DNA from: Doris montereyensis
Taxonomy: Eukaryota; Mollusca; Gastropoda; Nudibranchia; Dorididae
Assembly: GCA_037039925.1 (NCBI GenBank)
Contig: JAXRKP010000637.1
Coordinates: 52,501 to 116,500 of the forward strand
Length of the DNA stretch: 64,000 bases
Reading direction: 5' to 3'
Shown: one piece after another, positions 12,790-24,100 of the stretch
Numbering within the stretch: the first letter of the stretch is position 1
How the letters are laid out: each line of letters begins with the position of its first letter
Program-made: the position numbers and the translations under genes
The notes under the pieces: generated by a model
Told to the model about the DNA's origin: nothing
Seen by the model: only the letters and a program-made list of their open reading frames with translations
Database searches by the model: none

Positions 12790-13520
12790 GAAAGGTAGTT
12801 GAAACTTGCATATTACGTAAACTTAAAGTAATATGTATGCAAAAAGATCATTTTGATGTCAACATAGGGTTGGACCAATCAGCAAAATGATATTTTGTTG
12901 AAAAATACATGTAGATGACTCAGTTGACTCATTGCCAAAAGGTGGGGCAAAAGGGGGACATTTGAGTTAAATATTGAAGTGACTTGAATGTACGTGTTTT
13001 TATCTTCCATGGATGATTTTCTGCATGAAGGGCCTGACACTAGTGACACAAGGCTGTGAAAGCTACAAAGTATCCTGTTAGCTAGATTTTTGATTTTGAA
13101 ATATGCTGATCCTTAAAAGACATGGTGAACGTTACATTACACTGAACATGACTCATTGGCACCTAAACTTAAACAATGTAATTAAAATATCTTCAGAATC
13201 TGAAGCTTTTTGATCTAAATCAGGCATTCTAAAGTCCATAGGAACATTGTGTCGCAGTACAGATGAAATTTTACAGTACCTTTGGTGCATTCAACATTAG
13301 GGTTGATCAAGATAATACTAATACTAGATTGTAGAGGGACATACATTTTTTGCAGGCATATATTATTCCTTCTCTTTAATTGAAATGTTCTGTATTTTAT
13401 CATCTTTGTATGCTAAAAATGTTACTACAAACTTGCCTGAGCCTGAAGACGAAACTATGTTGAACATTATACCATTATACACACGATTAAAATTTTTGAC
13501 AAGACATGACAGAAATAGAC
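12790..13520. other. Non-coding DNA with a diverged local repeat
   Basis: No gene is recognised. Words around 13380-13460 (TTCTGTATTTTATCAT, then AAAAATGTTAC) recur in diverged form at 13755-13800, suggesting an old local duplication. Confidence 0.45.
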
Positions 13521-13525
13521 GAATA

Positions 13526-13682
13526 CAGTAGTCACTGGATAAACGCTCGCCCTTTGGGCACAGGGAAAAGCTTGCTTTATGCACACTGTGTTTATGAGAA
13601 CACTTTTATTATATAGTAAAAATTTGGTCAGCAGATGTAGGCGTGTGTTTATGCAGTGTGTGCTTTTATCCAGCGACTACTG
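13526..13682. mobile_element. 157-bp MITE, pogo-like, with TA target duplication
   Basis: The ends are inverted: CAGTAGTCACTGGATAAA at the left and the complement of CAGTAGTCGCTGGATAAA at the right, one mismatch in 18. TA lies immediately outside each end (13524-13525 and 13683-13684). Size, ends and TA duplication fit a non-autonomous Tc1/mariner/pogo-group element. There is no coding capacity. Confidence 0.75.
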
Positions 13683-13689
13683 TAGTAAT

Positions 13690-15960
13690 AGACTGTAGGA
13701 CAACATAAATTTCTTACAATTACAAGTTGGTATAATCCATTCAGTTAAGTTAAAATCTTCTGTATCGTATCATTTTTGTACGTCAAAAACGTTACAAATG
13801 CGTCTCCAGACAAAACTATACTGAACGTGACATTGCACAAAAATTGTGACATAGACTGGACACGGCGAAAACATTCAAACCACAGCCAACAAAAGGGTAA
13901 TAAAAACAGAAAATATTATGAACTAATTAGAATTCAGAATAATGTTCTATCGAAAAGGGCTTCTTCATTCATGGTTAACGTGACTCAAGGGTCTGGCACA
14001 AACTGACCGACTGTCGAACATTACTTCATCATGACTGTCGAACATTACAATACATGCCGAATGCCATCTTAAATCACACCAAAGGTTTCAGTTTTACGTT
14101 TCTATTTCTAACAATATATAACAAAGAAGGGGGATCCGCGAGACAAACAACTTAGTTCCGGCAAGTGATAATCTCTGTTAGCAGTATTATTTATTTGCCG
14201 TAAAAAATAGTCTGTATAAATAAGTTGAATGGCGAGCGTTCTGGTTACACCATCCATACCTTAGGGTAGATCTAACAATTTTTTAACATTGTAGACAAAT
14301 TTTACAGTTGTCATACACTCACTTCATCTTTATTATTATTATTATTATTATTCATAACCAACTCAATATTTGTTTCTTTAAATGGGTTTTGATTTTGTGA
14401 ATGATCAGTTTAGAGGTCGTATGGTTAAAGGTCAATTTATTACATGACAGTCGTGTTCGCCGGCTCGCTCCTATTTTAGCTGAAAATTTTACCTCTGTTA
14501 TACAGACCAACGTGATTCTACGTGCTAATGATGAAGCTCAGACTCATGCAGATTTTTGTCTTTGTTTGGCTCGGAAACATGTCCGTACTATATTTAATGC
14601 ACATTTCAATACCGCTGTTTTCAAATGCCCACAAATGTTTTTTTAGCCATTGCCCAATGTGTTTGCGTTTACATGCAAATGCCACTTAGAATTAGAATAT
14701 ATTTTGTCGCATTAAAGAATGTCGTTGTTCCTGTCGATAGAACAACCATTTTTGAGTTTATTTTATGCAATTACGATAACAAACATTTTTCAATTTGTCT
14801 CAGATACTGAGTTATTTGAGATGCCAACCATCCTCCGACGCACTTTTTGTCAATGAGCCAAACTGAAACTAAATTTCCCTCGAAAGTTTATGCTGTATTT
14901 CATAACAGATTTGGAATTGTACGAATATTTAGACTAGAAGTAGAATTACAATTAGTCGACCTACTGAATTTGTAGATGGTATTTTGAATTTAAAACCAAG
15001 GAATGTGTATATCAGATGAAAACAGGGTGCAATGCCCAGGCAGAAAGCTCGTAATGAGGAAATTATTAACACCATTTGCCAATCTATCAAAGCCACTCCT
15101 AAAAATTGAAATCTTTGAGGCAATGAATTACAGCTTTCAAAATCTTTAGTTAATAGAAAGTTGAACTGACCAGCTGTGTTGATGCTTGAATTGCTTGCAT
15201 CACAAATCATTGCAACGACATAAATCAGTGCAAATATTTAGTATTTACAGACTGACTAGGATACACGTCTAGAGACCAAACTTCTCTTCATGTTAAAATT
15301 TTATCAATGGATGCAAACTGAGCTCTTTTTTACTTCTCCCCCCAAAAAATATTAACAAAATTTATCGCCATTGCTGCAGACTACCACTTTGGTGGGTGGA
15401 TCTTGGAATTCTTTTCATAAACAGCTGAATATATATATACATTTCCAAGTAATCCAAGGAAGTCATCTAAATCTTTTGACACAAATGAGCTAACTTAACA
15501 CAGCATGAGTGAAATTCATGGAAATATTGGAAATGCTGGACAAATTCAATACTGCTGAAAGTAAGCCAAGTGACATGAAAAATGGAAGCCAAGACATATC
15601 GATATTTATGATTTTCTAAATTTTATTTTTTCTCTGTTTTGTTTTATGTCACATGAGAAGGAACATCTTATATTATCATCAAATAAGAATTACGTCTGTT
15701 TACGAAAACAACTTTTTTATAGTCAGCTGCTGCTGTTGTTACTAACACTACAAACAGATTTTGTGAGAAACTTTTTCCCGTTTTGATATTAATTTCCCCC
15801 AATCTAGAACATAAGAGACAAGATACGCAGATAAAATCTTGTGGTTTTGAATGCTTTTCAAGTAGTAACTTGACAAAAGGAAAGGTGGACACCTACGGAA
15901 ATATTGTGTTGCCAATTTCCATGCAGACAGAATATGAGTTGGGAAAACAACAAATACGGT
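13690..15960. other. Unassigned AT-rich DNA
   Basis: Several open stretches of 60-95 codons (for example 14401-14646 plus and 14929-15210 minus) have no recognisable domain. A TTA/ATT microsatellite lies at 14332-14352. I see no supported gene. Confidence 0.5.
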
Positions 15961-15969
15961 AATGAAGTA

Positions 15970-16122
15970 AAATAAATATTAAAGCCCTATATAGAGACAA
16001 AGACAAGACCAAAATAATAATACTAAAACTAAAACAGAAAAGAACTTTGGGCACCAGACATAAATCAAACTTGTGACTACTGTGACCTCCATGCTGGCAC
16101 CGAGAAGGAGCGTAGTTAACAA
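15970..16122 (-). mobile_element. tRNA-derived SINE, family D, diverged copy 3
   Basis: On the minus strand a head beginning GTTAACTACGCTCC is followed by GGTCACAAGTTTGATTTATG near the B-box position and an end of TATAGGGCTTTAATATTT. It aligns with the other family D copies but is more diverged. Confidence 0.45.
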
Positions 16123-16170
16123 TCACAAGGTTCGTAGTGCACTCTTTTTCCCCTTCCGATTATGCCTTCG

Positions 16171-16250
16171 TGGGGAGTGAGATGACCAAGTGGTTAAAAT
16201 TAAAAGGCGTTGTACTGTCCCAGAGGTATTGGCCATTTTGTTTTTTTCCT
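16171..16250 (+). mobile_element. SINE head, family F
   Basis: A tRNA-Leu/Ser-like A box (ATGACCAAGTGGTTAAAA) is followed by GTACTGTCCCAGAGGTATTG. The same order is found on the minus strand at 31380-31457, where the A box is ATGGCCGAGTGATTAAAG. The B box is not preserved in this copy. Confidence 0.45.
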
Positions 16251-16489
16251 TAGGCGAGAAAATTTACACTAATTGCTCACTTGGTCAACATGGGTGGTTT
16301 CTGTTGCATTAAACTCGATGATTATCTAGTGTATTCCTTTCTCCCTAAAGAAATTGGAATGCCAGGCATGACACCTGTCGGTGGCCGCACATGGTAGTAT
16401 TTTTTTTCTTCCTTTGTAATACTGTCCTGGCCTCATCTGTCCCTATGGGGTTTAATAAGCAAATTTTGGACCTATGTTGGACTTTAAGA

Positions 16490-19400
16490 CCAAGGTAAAA
16501 ATTTAAAAGCCTGACCTTGGGAGGGCTCTAAGGTCACGATATTGTCCAATGTAGGTCAAACTTTGTATTATTATTCCCTTTTAAATCACAAACTTTAATT
16601 AACAGTAACATCAAATCAAAACAAGACATTATTTAAAGATTATTTTTCTCAACCATTTTCTTTTGGTGAAGGAGATAAATCAATACGCCGTGTCAAACCA
16701 ATCAGTAGCTAAATCTAGCCATTCTCTTGACTCAAACTCAATGTCAAGGTAAGCAGGCCGTGACACTTTAGTGATAGAGGTCACTGGTTTAGAGGGACGC
16801 TAAAAAGAAATCTTTCAGCCCCTTTTTTTCTCTCACTTTGACACTACAACTGGGGAGTTAATAAAACTAATGTTTTACTTCATGTTTTTATTTGTCACTT
16901 TTGACACGCCTGACTCACTGTTTGTTTGCCTTTACACAAAACTAGATCTAGTGACTTGAGAGAAAGCACATGGATATCTTTTGAGTCATATAAAGTAAAC
17001 AACAAACAAGATGCGATAAATCCAGTATCCTTATTTGCAGGAAGTAAAAAGCACCAATTTGTCGGTGTATTGTCTGTCATTGTCATAATTTTTTTTACTT
17101 CGTTTTCTCAAAGACATTTGAGTTTAAGTCATTCAGCCCTGACGATATCAACTGACAGAGCGAGCGACTCTGATAGGGGTTTTAAGATGTTTGATTTTAC
17201 GAGGTCTTGAAGAATCAAATTTCAAATAATAAAAAACAAGAAATAAAATGGTAAATATGGAAATAAAAAAGAAACTATACCGGTACATACATATTGTCAG
17301 ATGTGTCGATATTGCAGAGATAAGCTGATCTACAAATTGTAAAACATGCATTTTAATTGTATATATATATTATATTATAAGTAACAGTAATTAGCAGCCA
17401 TCCAATAGAGAGTGTCACTAGTCAGCCACAGTTTCCATGCAGAACTGGCAACCCTCAAAACTTGAATTTATTACAAATCATGAAGTTAAAAATCTCATCA
17501 TGTTTTTAGCACCAATTCCATATAATCTGAGACTAACAATTTACACCTCATCCATAAACAGCCTTACTATTACTACAACGTACATGTAATATTATATTTA
17601 TAATGTTACACTTACACATGTCCAGTCCTTATACTATAAGGAAACAGTGAACGGTTGGAGGTGGATTGGGGGGGGAGGGGGAGGGGGAGGTGGACTACTA
17701 GTAGGTTCTACTTCTTTCCTTTCATTCTTTCACTTATCTTCCATTTCCATTTAATTCACTCAGAGATAACCCTATTATTATTATTATTATTATTATTATG
17801 GTACACAGGGTAAAATCTAATTAAACAAACAAGTATGGAAGCGCAGCAAGCATTGTTTTCACCAATTCTTTATGCCTGTTTCTTCTTTTGCACTCAATTA
17901 CATCTCGTACATATTGTAAGTGTGTATGAATCTCTAGGACCATACATATAAACCATATTCCTCTATCAGTAGTGCCATGCACATGAAAATGGAAGAGATG
18001 AAATAAAGTTAACCCTACATCTGCTAAAGGTTTTTTGTGAGCTGTTGAGGTCTAAAACACAGACATGATACACAATTTTCAAATGGTAATATTTGCTTTC
18101 ATTACAATATAAATCCTTATAAACTATGCATTTCTGAAAAGGTAATTGATGAAAGATTTGAAAATTGTAAAAAGAAATAATTTTTTATCCAATTATTACG
18201 TGATACCTGCAAATTAATTCCAATATAGCTGCCAAAATTTGTAACTGACAATTTGAGGTCCCTAGTAAAGGTTACAATTTTTTTTTTTTACCTGTCAAAA
18301 AATATATAGTTTGTAGGGTTTGGAGAAAAGTTTTCTTTTCTAGAATGGTGTAACATTGAGGAGGTCCCATATTTTCATTAGAGTAAGTTATCATGGCAAT
18401 GTAACGACAACAACACACATTCAACATTAGTCAATTCACAAAGGCTGTTTTGTAAGTCAAGGCAAGAAAAATTAAAATTATGAGAAAGGTCAGGGGCTTC
18501 CAGATCGATCAATTTGGCAATGCAAGAACCGTTAGCGGTAGGTATTTATAGGCCTCGACGAAGCCACCATTTCTCTTGTTGACAGCGTCAGTGTCACTAT
18601 CAGTGACAGAGTCCTCGTTGTTATTGCATTTTTATACTTGACAAATTATCACATTCTTCAATTTCTATTTCAAAATTAATTATCAATTTCCTCGAATTGG
18701 GGTGGAATGTGTCAAAAATGTTGCAGTAGGGTCGTTCTTTGCATGTTATTTTTGTCATTTAAGTGTAGCTTATGAGTCTCAGCTGATAGTCCTACTTTCA
18801 TTTTATGTATTCAAATTTACTACGCAGTAATTGTGTTATTTCCGGAAGAAAGAGTGGTATTATGACTCTCATCTAGTGAAAGGGAACTAAGAATGAAAAT
18901 ATGGTTTGGACAAAAGCCGAATACATTGGGTCCCGCAGAAAAAGCGTAAGGCAATGAGCTGATTTAATTTGCCTTCCACAGTTGACAGTTGGGACTAGCT
19001 AGATGTGTCCCAAATATCATGTGGTCTATGTATTGATTAACGAGGCATAATATCATGATATCCTAGCCAATCGTAAAATGCGTTTTGCAAAGGCCTCAGT
19101 CAGATCGCAGAATCTAGACTTTCACTGCACTAAACCATGACTAGACAATCATTCATTACTTCCCTATTTGTGTTCAGCGTAAAATCGTACTTGATGGGGA
19201 TGAGGGAGATTGTTGCCACTAATGAAGAGAATACAGAATGTCAACATTAAAGTAATGCAGTAGTAGTGGTTTAAGAACATGCCCCTTGGGGCTTGTTGTT
19301 AAGGGGCCAATTTATATGGACAAAATTATGTTTCCTAACAATGTGTTTGTAGGCCGACTGTGGTGTTAGCCGACATGTTCTTAGGCCGATACTTCTGTAT

Positions 19401-19735
19401 TATTCATACACGTGTAAGATGTTATTCTTTCAAGGAAGATTAGAATGCAAAAAGAAATAGACCATTATGTTCAGAGCCGTTTCAAAATAAAACAGACTAG
19501 GTTTGAAACAAACAACTCATTACGAGAGCTGGCACAAATAACACAGATCTCCTCCTCCATCTCTGAGTAAGATATTGTCTGATATTATATTGAATGCAAA
19601 TTCTCTGGTAAGAAATATAACACATAGGCCTTGTCCTCTTCCAGATAACGTAACGATTCAATAAGAAGAATTTATTCACCTAAAAACGGCGCCGCACAGA
19701 AACAAGTTTCACTCTTACTCTTTCCCTCTTGTCAT
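16490..19735. other. Unassigned AT-rich DNA with a G-rich tract
   Basis: No exon is recognised. It includes a G-rich tract at 17665-17692 (runs of 8, 5 and 5 G separated by single A) and an ATT microsatellite at 17773-17800. The last exon(s) of the minus-strand TRABD gene could lie here but were not found. Confidence 0.5.
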
Positions 19736-19736
<1 letters not shown>

Positions 19737-19800
<64 letters not shown>

Positions 19801-19802
19801 AT
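19737..19802. repeat. (CA)n-(TA)n microsatellite
   Basis: A pure CA run passes into a pure TA run. Confidence 0.95.
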
Positions 19803-20339
19803 TATAATAGTACCATGCCAAAAGAAAGAAGAAAAAGAAATCAACCAATCAACAATACTGGAAACACAACTCCCTTCACCCACAGTGTAAATATGCATGT
19901 TATGATTGAAATTGTAAATCCTAAAAGTGTATCATTTGATGATGGAAGCCCCAAGGCACTGGGTGAATCTGTAACAGCCGTAGGCCGTCAGGCCCAGGAG
20001 CGACAGTCGGAAACTCCATCTAGCAATGACCACCAAGCTAGACGTTGGCGGGATTCTGAAATGCATTATTTAAATGATGTTTTTATATTTTGATAAGCAG
20101 GGAGAAAGTAGGTTTTCTTATCTCATTTGAAATTAACTTTTACTCTTTGCATTATTTTCTTTTGTTTCCCTACTTTTCTACATCTCATTCTCATCCCTAT
20201 CTTAGCAGTAATCTTTGAATGACACCCTGAAGGACAAGACGTCTTTTTTTTCCCCTTTTCATCTATCTCAATCAGGACATGACATACGTAATAGGACTGA
20301 TTATGGCTGTCAATAAAGAAGGAATAAAGCTTTTATTTG

Positions 20340-20441
20340 GAAAAAAAAAAACCCTGAGAAAACTTCGTAGGGCTTGAACCCACAATCTTTTGGTTGAGAG
20401 GCAGACACCTTGTCTCTGGACTACCGAGTCTCCCTAACACA
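20340..20441 (-). mobile_element. tRNA-derived SINE, family B, head fragment
   Basis: Minus strand: GGAGACTCGGTAGTCCAGAG (A-box region) and GATTGTGGGTTCAAGCCC (B box), about 45 bases apart. It matches the heads at 24840-24913 and 50725-50796 (both minus) and 42404 (plus). Confidence 0.7.
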
Positions 20442-20477
20442 CACATGTTGAACTCTTCAGCTGACGTTGACATCCAC

Positions 20478-20588
20478 TAGTAGCTGGGTCGAGTGGGGAA
20501 ATGCATGCTACGCGTCTTATCCAAGAAATACAATGTCGGATCTAGTATTGACGGGATACAAACTCAGGACCTACTGATCCACCACCTT
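20478..20588 (-). mobile_element. SINE family A internal fragment
   Basis: Shares CTGGGTCGAG, GGGAAA.GCATG and the AATGTCGGATCTAG block with the family A copies. It is wedged between two family B pieces. Confidence 0.5.
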
Positions 20589-20596
20589 ACAGACGG

Positions 20597-20990
20597 TGCT
20601 AGAGGAAAGGTGTCGGCCTCTAACCAAAAACAAGCTTGTGGGTTTGTGCCCCGACAGGTTGAAAGTTTGTCTTAAGCTTTTTCAGGTAAAACCCACCCAT
20701 CTGATCCAAGTAGGTGGGCCGACACCTAGTCCCATCAGAGATGACCCCAATAACAAGGAGGTCACATGCACAGATCACAACACTCTGCACGGTAAAGATA
20801 CCTTGGCTGTTTACATGGCAGTCAAGGCAAAACTATAAAATGCTACCAAAAAACTCTAGATCACAACACTCTGCACGGTAAAGATACCTTGGCTGTTTAC
20901 ATGGCAGTCAAGGCAAAACTATAAAATGCTACCAAAAAACTCTGCGGTCATTTTAGTTGTGGATGTGGGTAAAATCAAATCAAATCTTTA
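20597..20990 (+). mobile_element. tRNA-derived SINE, family B, full body with an internal duplication
   Basis: The head has GGTGTCGGCCTCTAACC and a B-box-like CTTGTGGGTTTGTGCCCC. The body (GGTGGGCCGACACCTAGTC, then GGCTGTTTACATGGCAGTC) ends in GTTGTGGATGTGGGTAAAA and an AATCAAATC tail. An 86-bp block (20773-20858) is repeated next to itself (20859-20944) without visible change. Confidence 0.75.
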
Positions 20991-21037
20991 AAAATCAAAC
21001 TGACATTACATTCTAGAGAAAACACTTGTAAACATAC

Positions 21038-21137
21038 TTGCAAATGTCCTGAATCTCCAGCTGCTTACTCCAGTTGTCTTTAATTCCTTGCACATGACCA
21101 ATGCCAACTACCCCTACCACCACGGATGGAATCTGAC
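21038..21137 (-). CDS. TRABD: TRABD exon with the GIGH motif
   Basis: Encodes IPSVVVGVVGIGHVQGIKDN and then an Ile/Gln-rich end. The GIGHV stretch is the second GxxH motif of the TraB fold. The acceptor follows a T-rich tract ending CCCAG and the donor is GTATGT. It joins the previous exon in phase (G + GT makes Gly) and leaves two bases (AA) for a downstream exon that I did not find. Confidence 0.88.
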
Positions 21138-24100
21138 CTGGGAAAAAGATATTGAAAAAGTTGACTGTGGCCACAGCTCAAATCTAATTATATATTTTTC
21201 TTTTTGAAAATTTAATACCTTTGTCTTTTCTCTTATCCTACATGTTTCTAACTATAGTCCAAGATCTAATTCCATGGTAAAGATAAAGATAAAAATAAAT
21301 AAATATATATATATGTATATAGTCTGTATAAGTGCAAGTTCATCACCAACTGTACATCATTTATCCACAACCAAACAATTTCATTCAAATTTCTTGTCAA
21401 TTTCCCTGAGGAGTATACAGTATTGTGGCCTGTTAGGCACTTCATACTAACACGCTGACAAGATCTTTCTCCACCTATAGCTGGGTACTCATTCATACCT
21501 GAGTCAAGTAGGGAAAGCAGAATGAAATACCATTCCAAGAGTTCAACATTGTGAAAAAACCCCATGGAGTTTGAACCAATGTTGTCATGATTACAAGCTC
21601 ATAATACTACGATTTTGCTACAACGCCTCGTGAATTTTCATTGTCTGACTCTGAACTAAAACAGTGTTTCTTAAAGCGTAATCCTGTCAACTCAATGTCA
21701 AAGACTAAAAACCTAATAATTTCACCTTGCACAAAGAATCGGGTTTATTTATTGTACACAACTAGTTTGACAAAAGCCCAGAAATTTTTAAGAGGGCTTT
21801 TTGTTTTTAGTGAAGACCACATTAAAATTATCTCCTCCACATTTGACTGGGATTGGGATTGATAACATACAGGAGAATTTATCAGAGCTTCAACTTGAGG
21901 CAGGAACGGTTTATCATTGTTTCAATAACATTTCAGTATCATCTAATTCCTACCTTCAGGGGCATCAGGACAGGGGATGGGCTTAGCCAGCTCTTGTAAC
22001 GAATGAGCCAAGAAAACGTCTCTCTGACACAAAGACTCGACCTAGAGCTGGAAATTCACCTGTCATTTCTTCTATCATTTGCTCCAACATGTCTTTCTGT
22101 TTGCACTTTTCTACATCTTTTTCCTGTGTAAAGACATGAAAATGGTTGAAGTACCATCATAGGTATCAGTTTGAAGTTACATTTCATTATTTCCTCAGAT
22201 AGATTTCATTGATATTCATGAAGTACATGGAGAATTTCATAAAAGGTATCCTAATTATGCAAATGCCTAATATATGCACAAATCCATATGTACAAAATGA
22301 TGTGCCAATGATGGACAATAAAGTTACTATTATTATTACATAAATAGATACCATACGCATACATACAAAATGTTAGATAAAGACGAAAATGGAAACATAC
22401 AATTTAATACAAATCATGACTCAAACAAAAGACGATACAAAATTGATGAATCCCTGATCATTGATCCAAAAGAGGATAAATAATTATTACATAATAATAA
22501 TAATAAAAAAATTCTTCAAGGCCTTTACTGCTCATAGGGCTGGAGCTTATTCCGGTTTCTGTAGCATGAAGACAAACAAGTGATAATAATCACCTAATCG
22601 ACAGGACACTAGTCTGACGCAGTTTTTACTTCCAAGCTAGTGCTTGGAAAAGTTGGAGTAGTTGTATCCCTTTGCACCTGGGTTGAGACGGGAAAATAGT
22701 CTGTTTAGTAGTATCTTTCCCAAGGAACACAATGTCGGACCTAGCTTTTCTAGGATTTGAACCCGGGACCCCATGATCCCAAGTCCAGCAGTCTAACCAC
22801 TCAGCCATCGATGCCACATACTAATATGCATGATGCTAGTAGTAGATGTAAAACGAGGAACAAAACTGCAACGAAATTGAAATGAAATTGGTGGAGGTGA
22901 CTAACGTAAATGAAGCTCCCGCCTTTCCTTCAGCCCCATGATAATGAAATAGAACTTGTATCTTTATTCGTTCACATTCCTAATCTAACTAAGCAGTGAT
23001 CTAATTACTGGGGTAGCAAATTCTCCTTATTACTCTCACTGCCCTTTACATTACCACAAGATCTTCCAAAGGCCTGACAGTGACAGAACTGTCACTGCCC
23101 TTTACACTACCACAAGATCTTCCAAAGGCCTGACAGTGACAGAATTGTCACTGCCCTTTACACTACCACAAGATCTTCCAAAGGCCTGACAGTGACAGAA
23201 CTGTCACTGCCCTTTACACTACCACAAGATCTTCCAAAGACAGTGACCTGACAGTGATCAAGGCCTGACAATTGTCACTGCCCTTACACTACCACAAGAT
23301 CTTCCAGGCCTGACAGTGACAGAACTGTCACTGCCCTTTACACTACCACAAGATCTTCCAAAGGCCTGACAGTGACAGAACTGTCACTGCCCTTTACACT
23401 ACCACAAGATCTTCCAAAGGCCTGACAGTGACAGAACTGTCACTGTCCTTTACACTACCACAAGATCTTCCAAAGGCCTGACAGTGACAGAACTGTCACT
23501 GCCCTTTACACTTCCAGGCCACAAGATCTTCCAAAGGCTTCTGACAGTGACAGAACTGTCACTGCCTTCATTTAAATACACAAGTCCTCATGTCTGGAAT
23601 TCTCTTCCGCTCCTATTACAATCAATGTATGACACATCAAAAGACACATTTAAAAGACACCCAAAACTTACCTCATGCGGTGCTCCTTAGAAGAATAGCA
23701 ATTTGTTTTATCATGCAATTTTAATTCATGTACCATACACCTTTATCTTTTTTCACTTGCTAACAACCATTGCGCGGTTTTTATGTTCTGAGGTATAAGT
23801 TTTTGTCATATGTTATATTGCTCACGTTTTACAATGTATGTATAATTATGCGTCTAGAGCTGCCATAAGATGGGAGTGAAATTAATTATATTATTATGAT
23901 TATTATTATCATCACATGTGCACCATGTCACCTAGTGGATACAGGATCTTAATGCGTTTTCATCCACATCCCTAAAGTACCTCTACTCTAGTCTACTTCA
24001 GATGAAGTATACATTTAACATCAGCATTTTGAAATACATTATGTCTCAAGACTATCATCATTGATCCAAAAACATCTCAAACAATTGATTATTGATTGAA

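Noticed and set aside
14401..15210. Possible gene from ORFs at 14401-14810 (+) and 14929-15210 (-)
   Set aside because: No recognisable motif in any frame and no consistent splice structure; may be transposon debris but cannot be supported.
16895..17351. Minus-strand hydrophobic ORFs as the missing TRABD C-terminal membrane exon
   Set aside because: They lack the Pro-rich start and phase expected after AA at 21038, and no family residues could be matched.
20340..20441. True tRNA gene
   Set aside because: A and B boxes are present, but a cloverleaf cannot be completed and the same sequence recurs as SINE heads.
22626..22817. 63-codon minus-strand ORF
   Set aside because: It is the translation of the SINE family A tRNA-like head and body.
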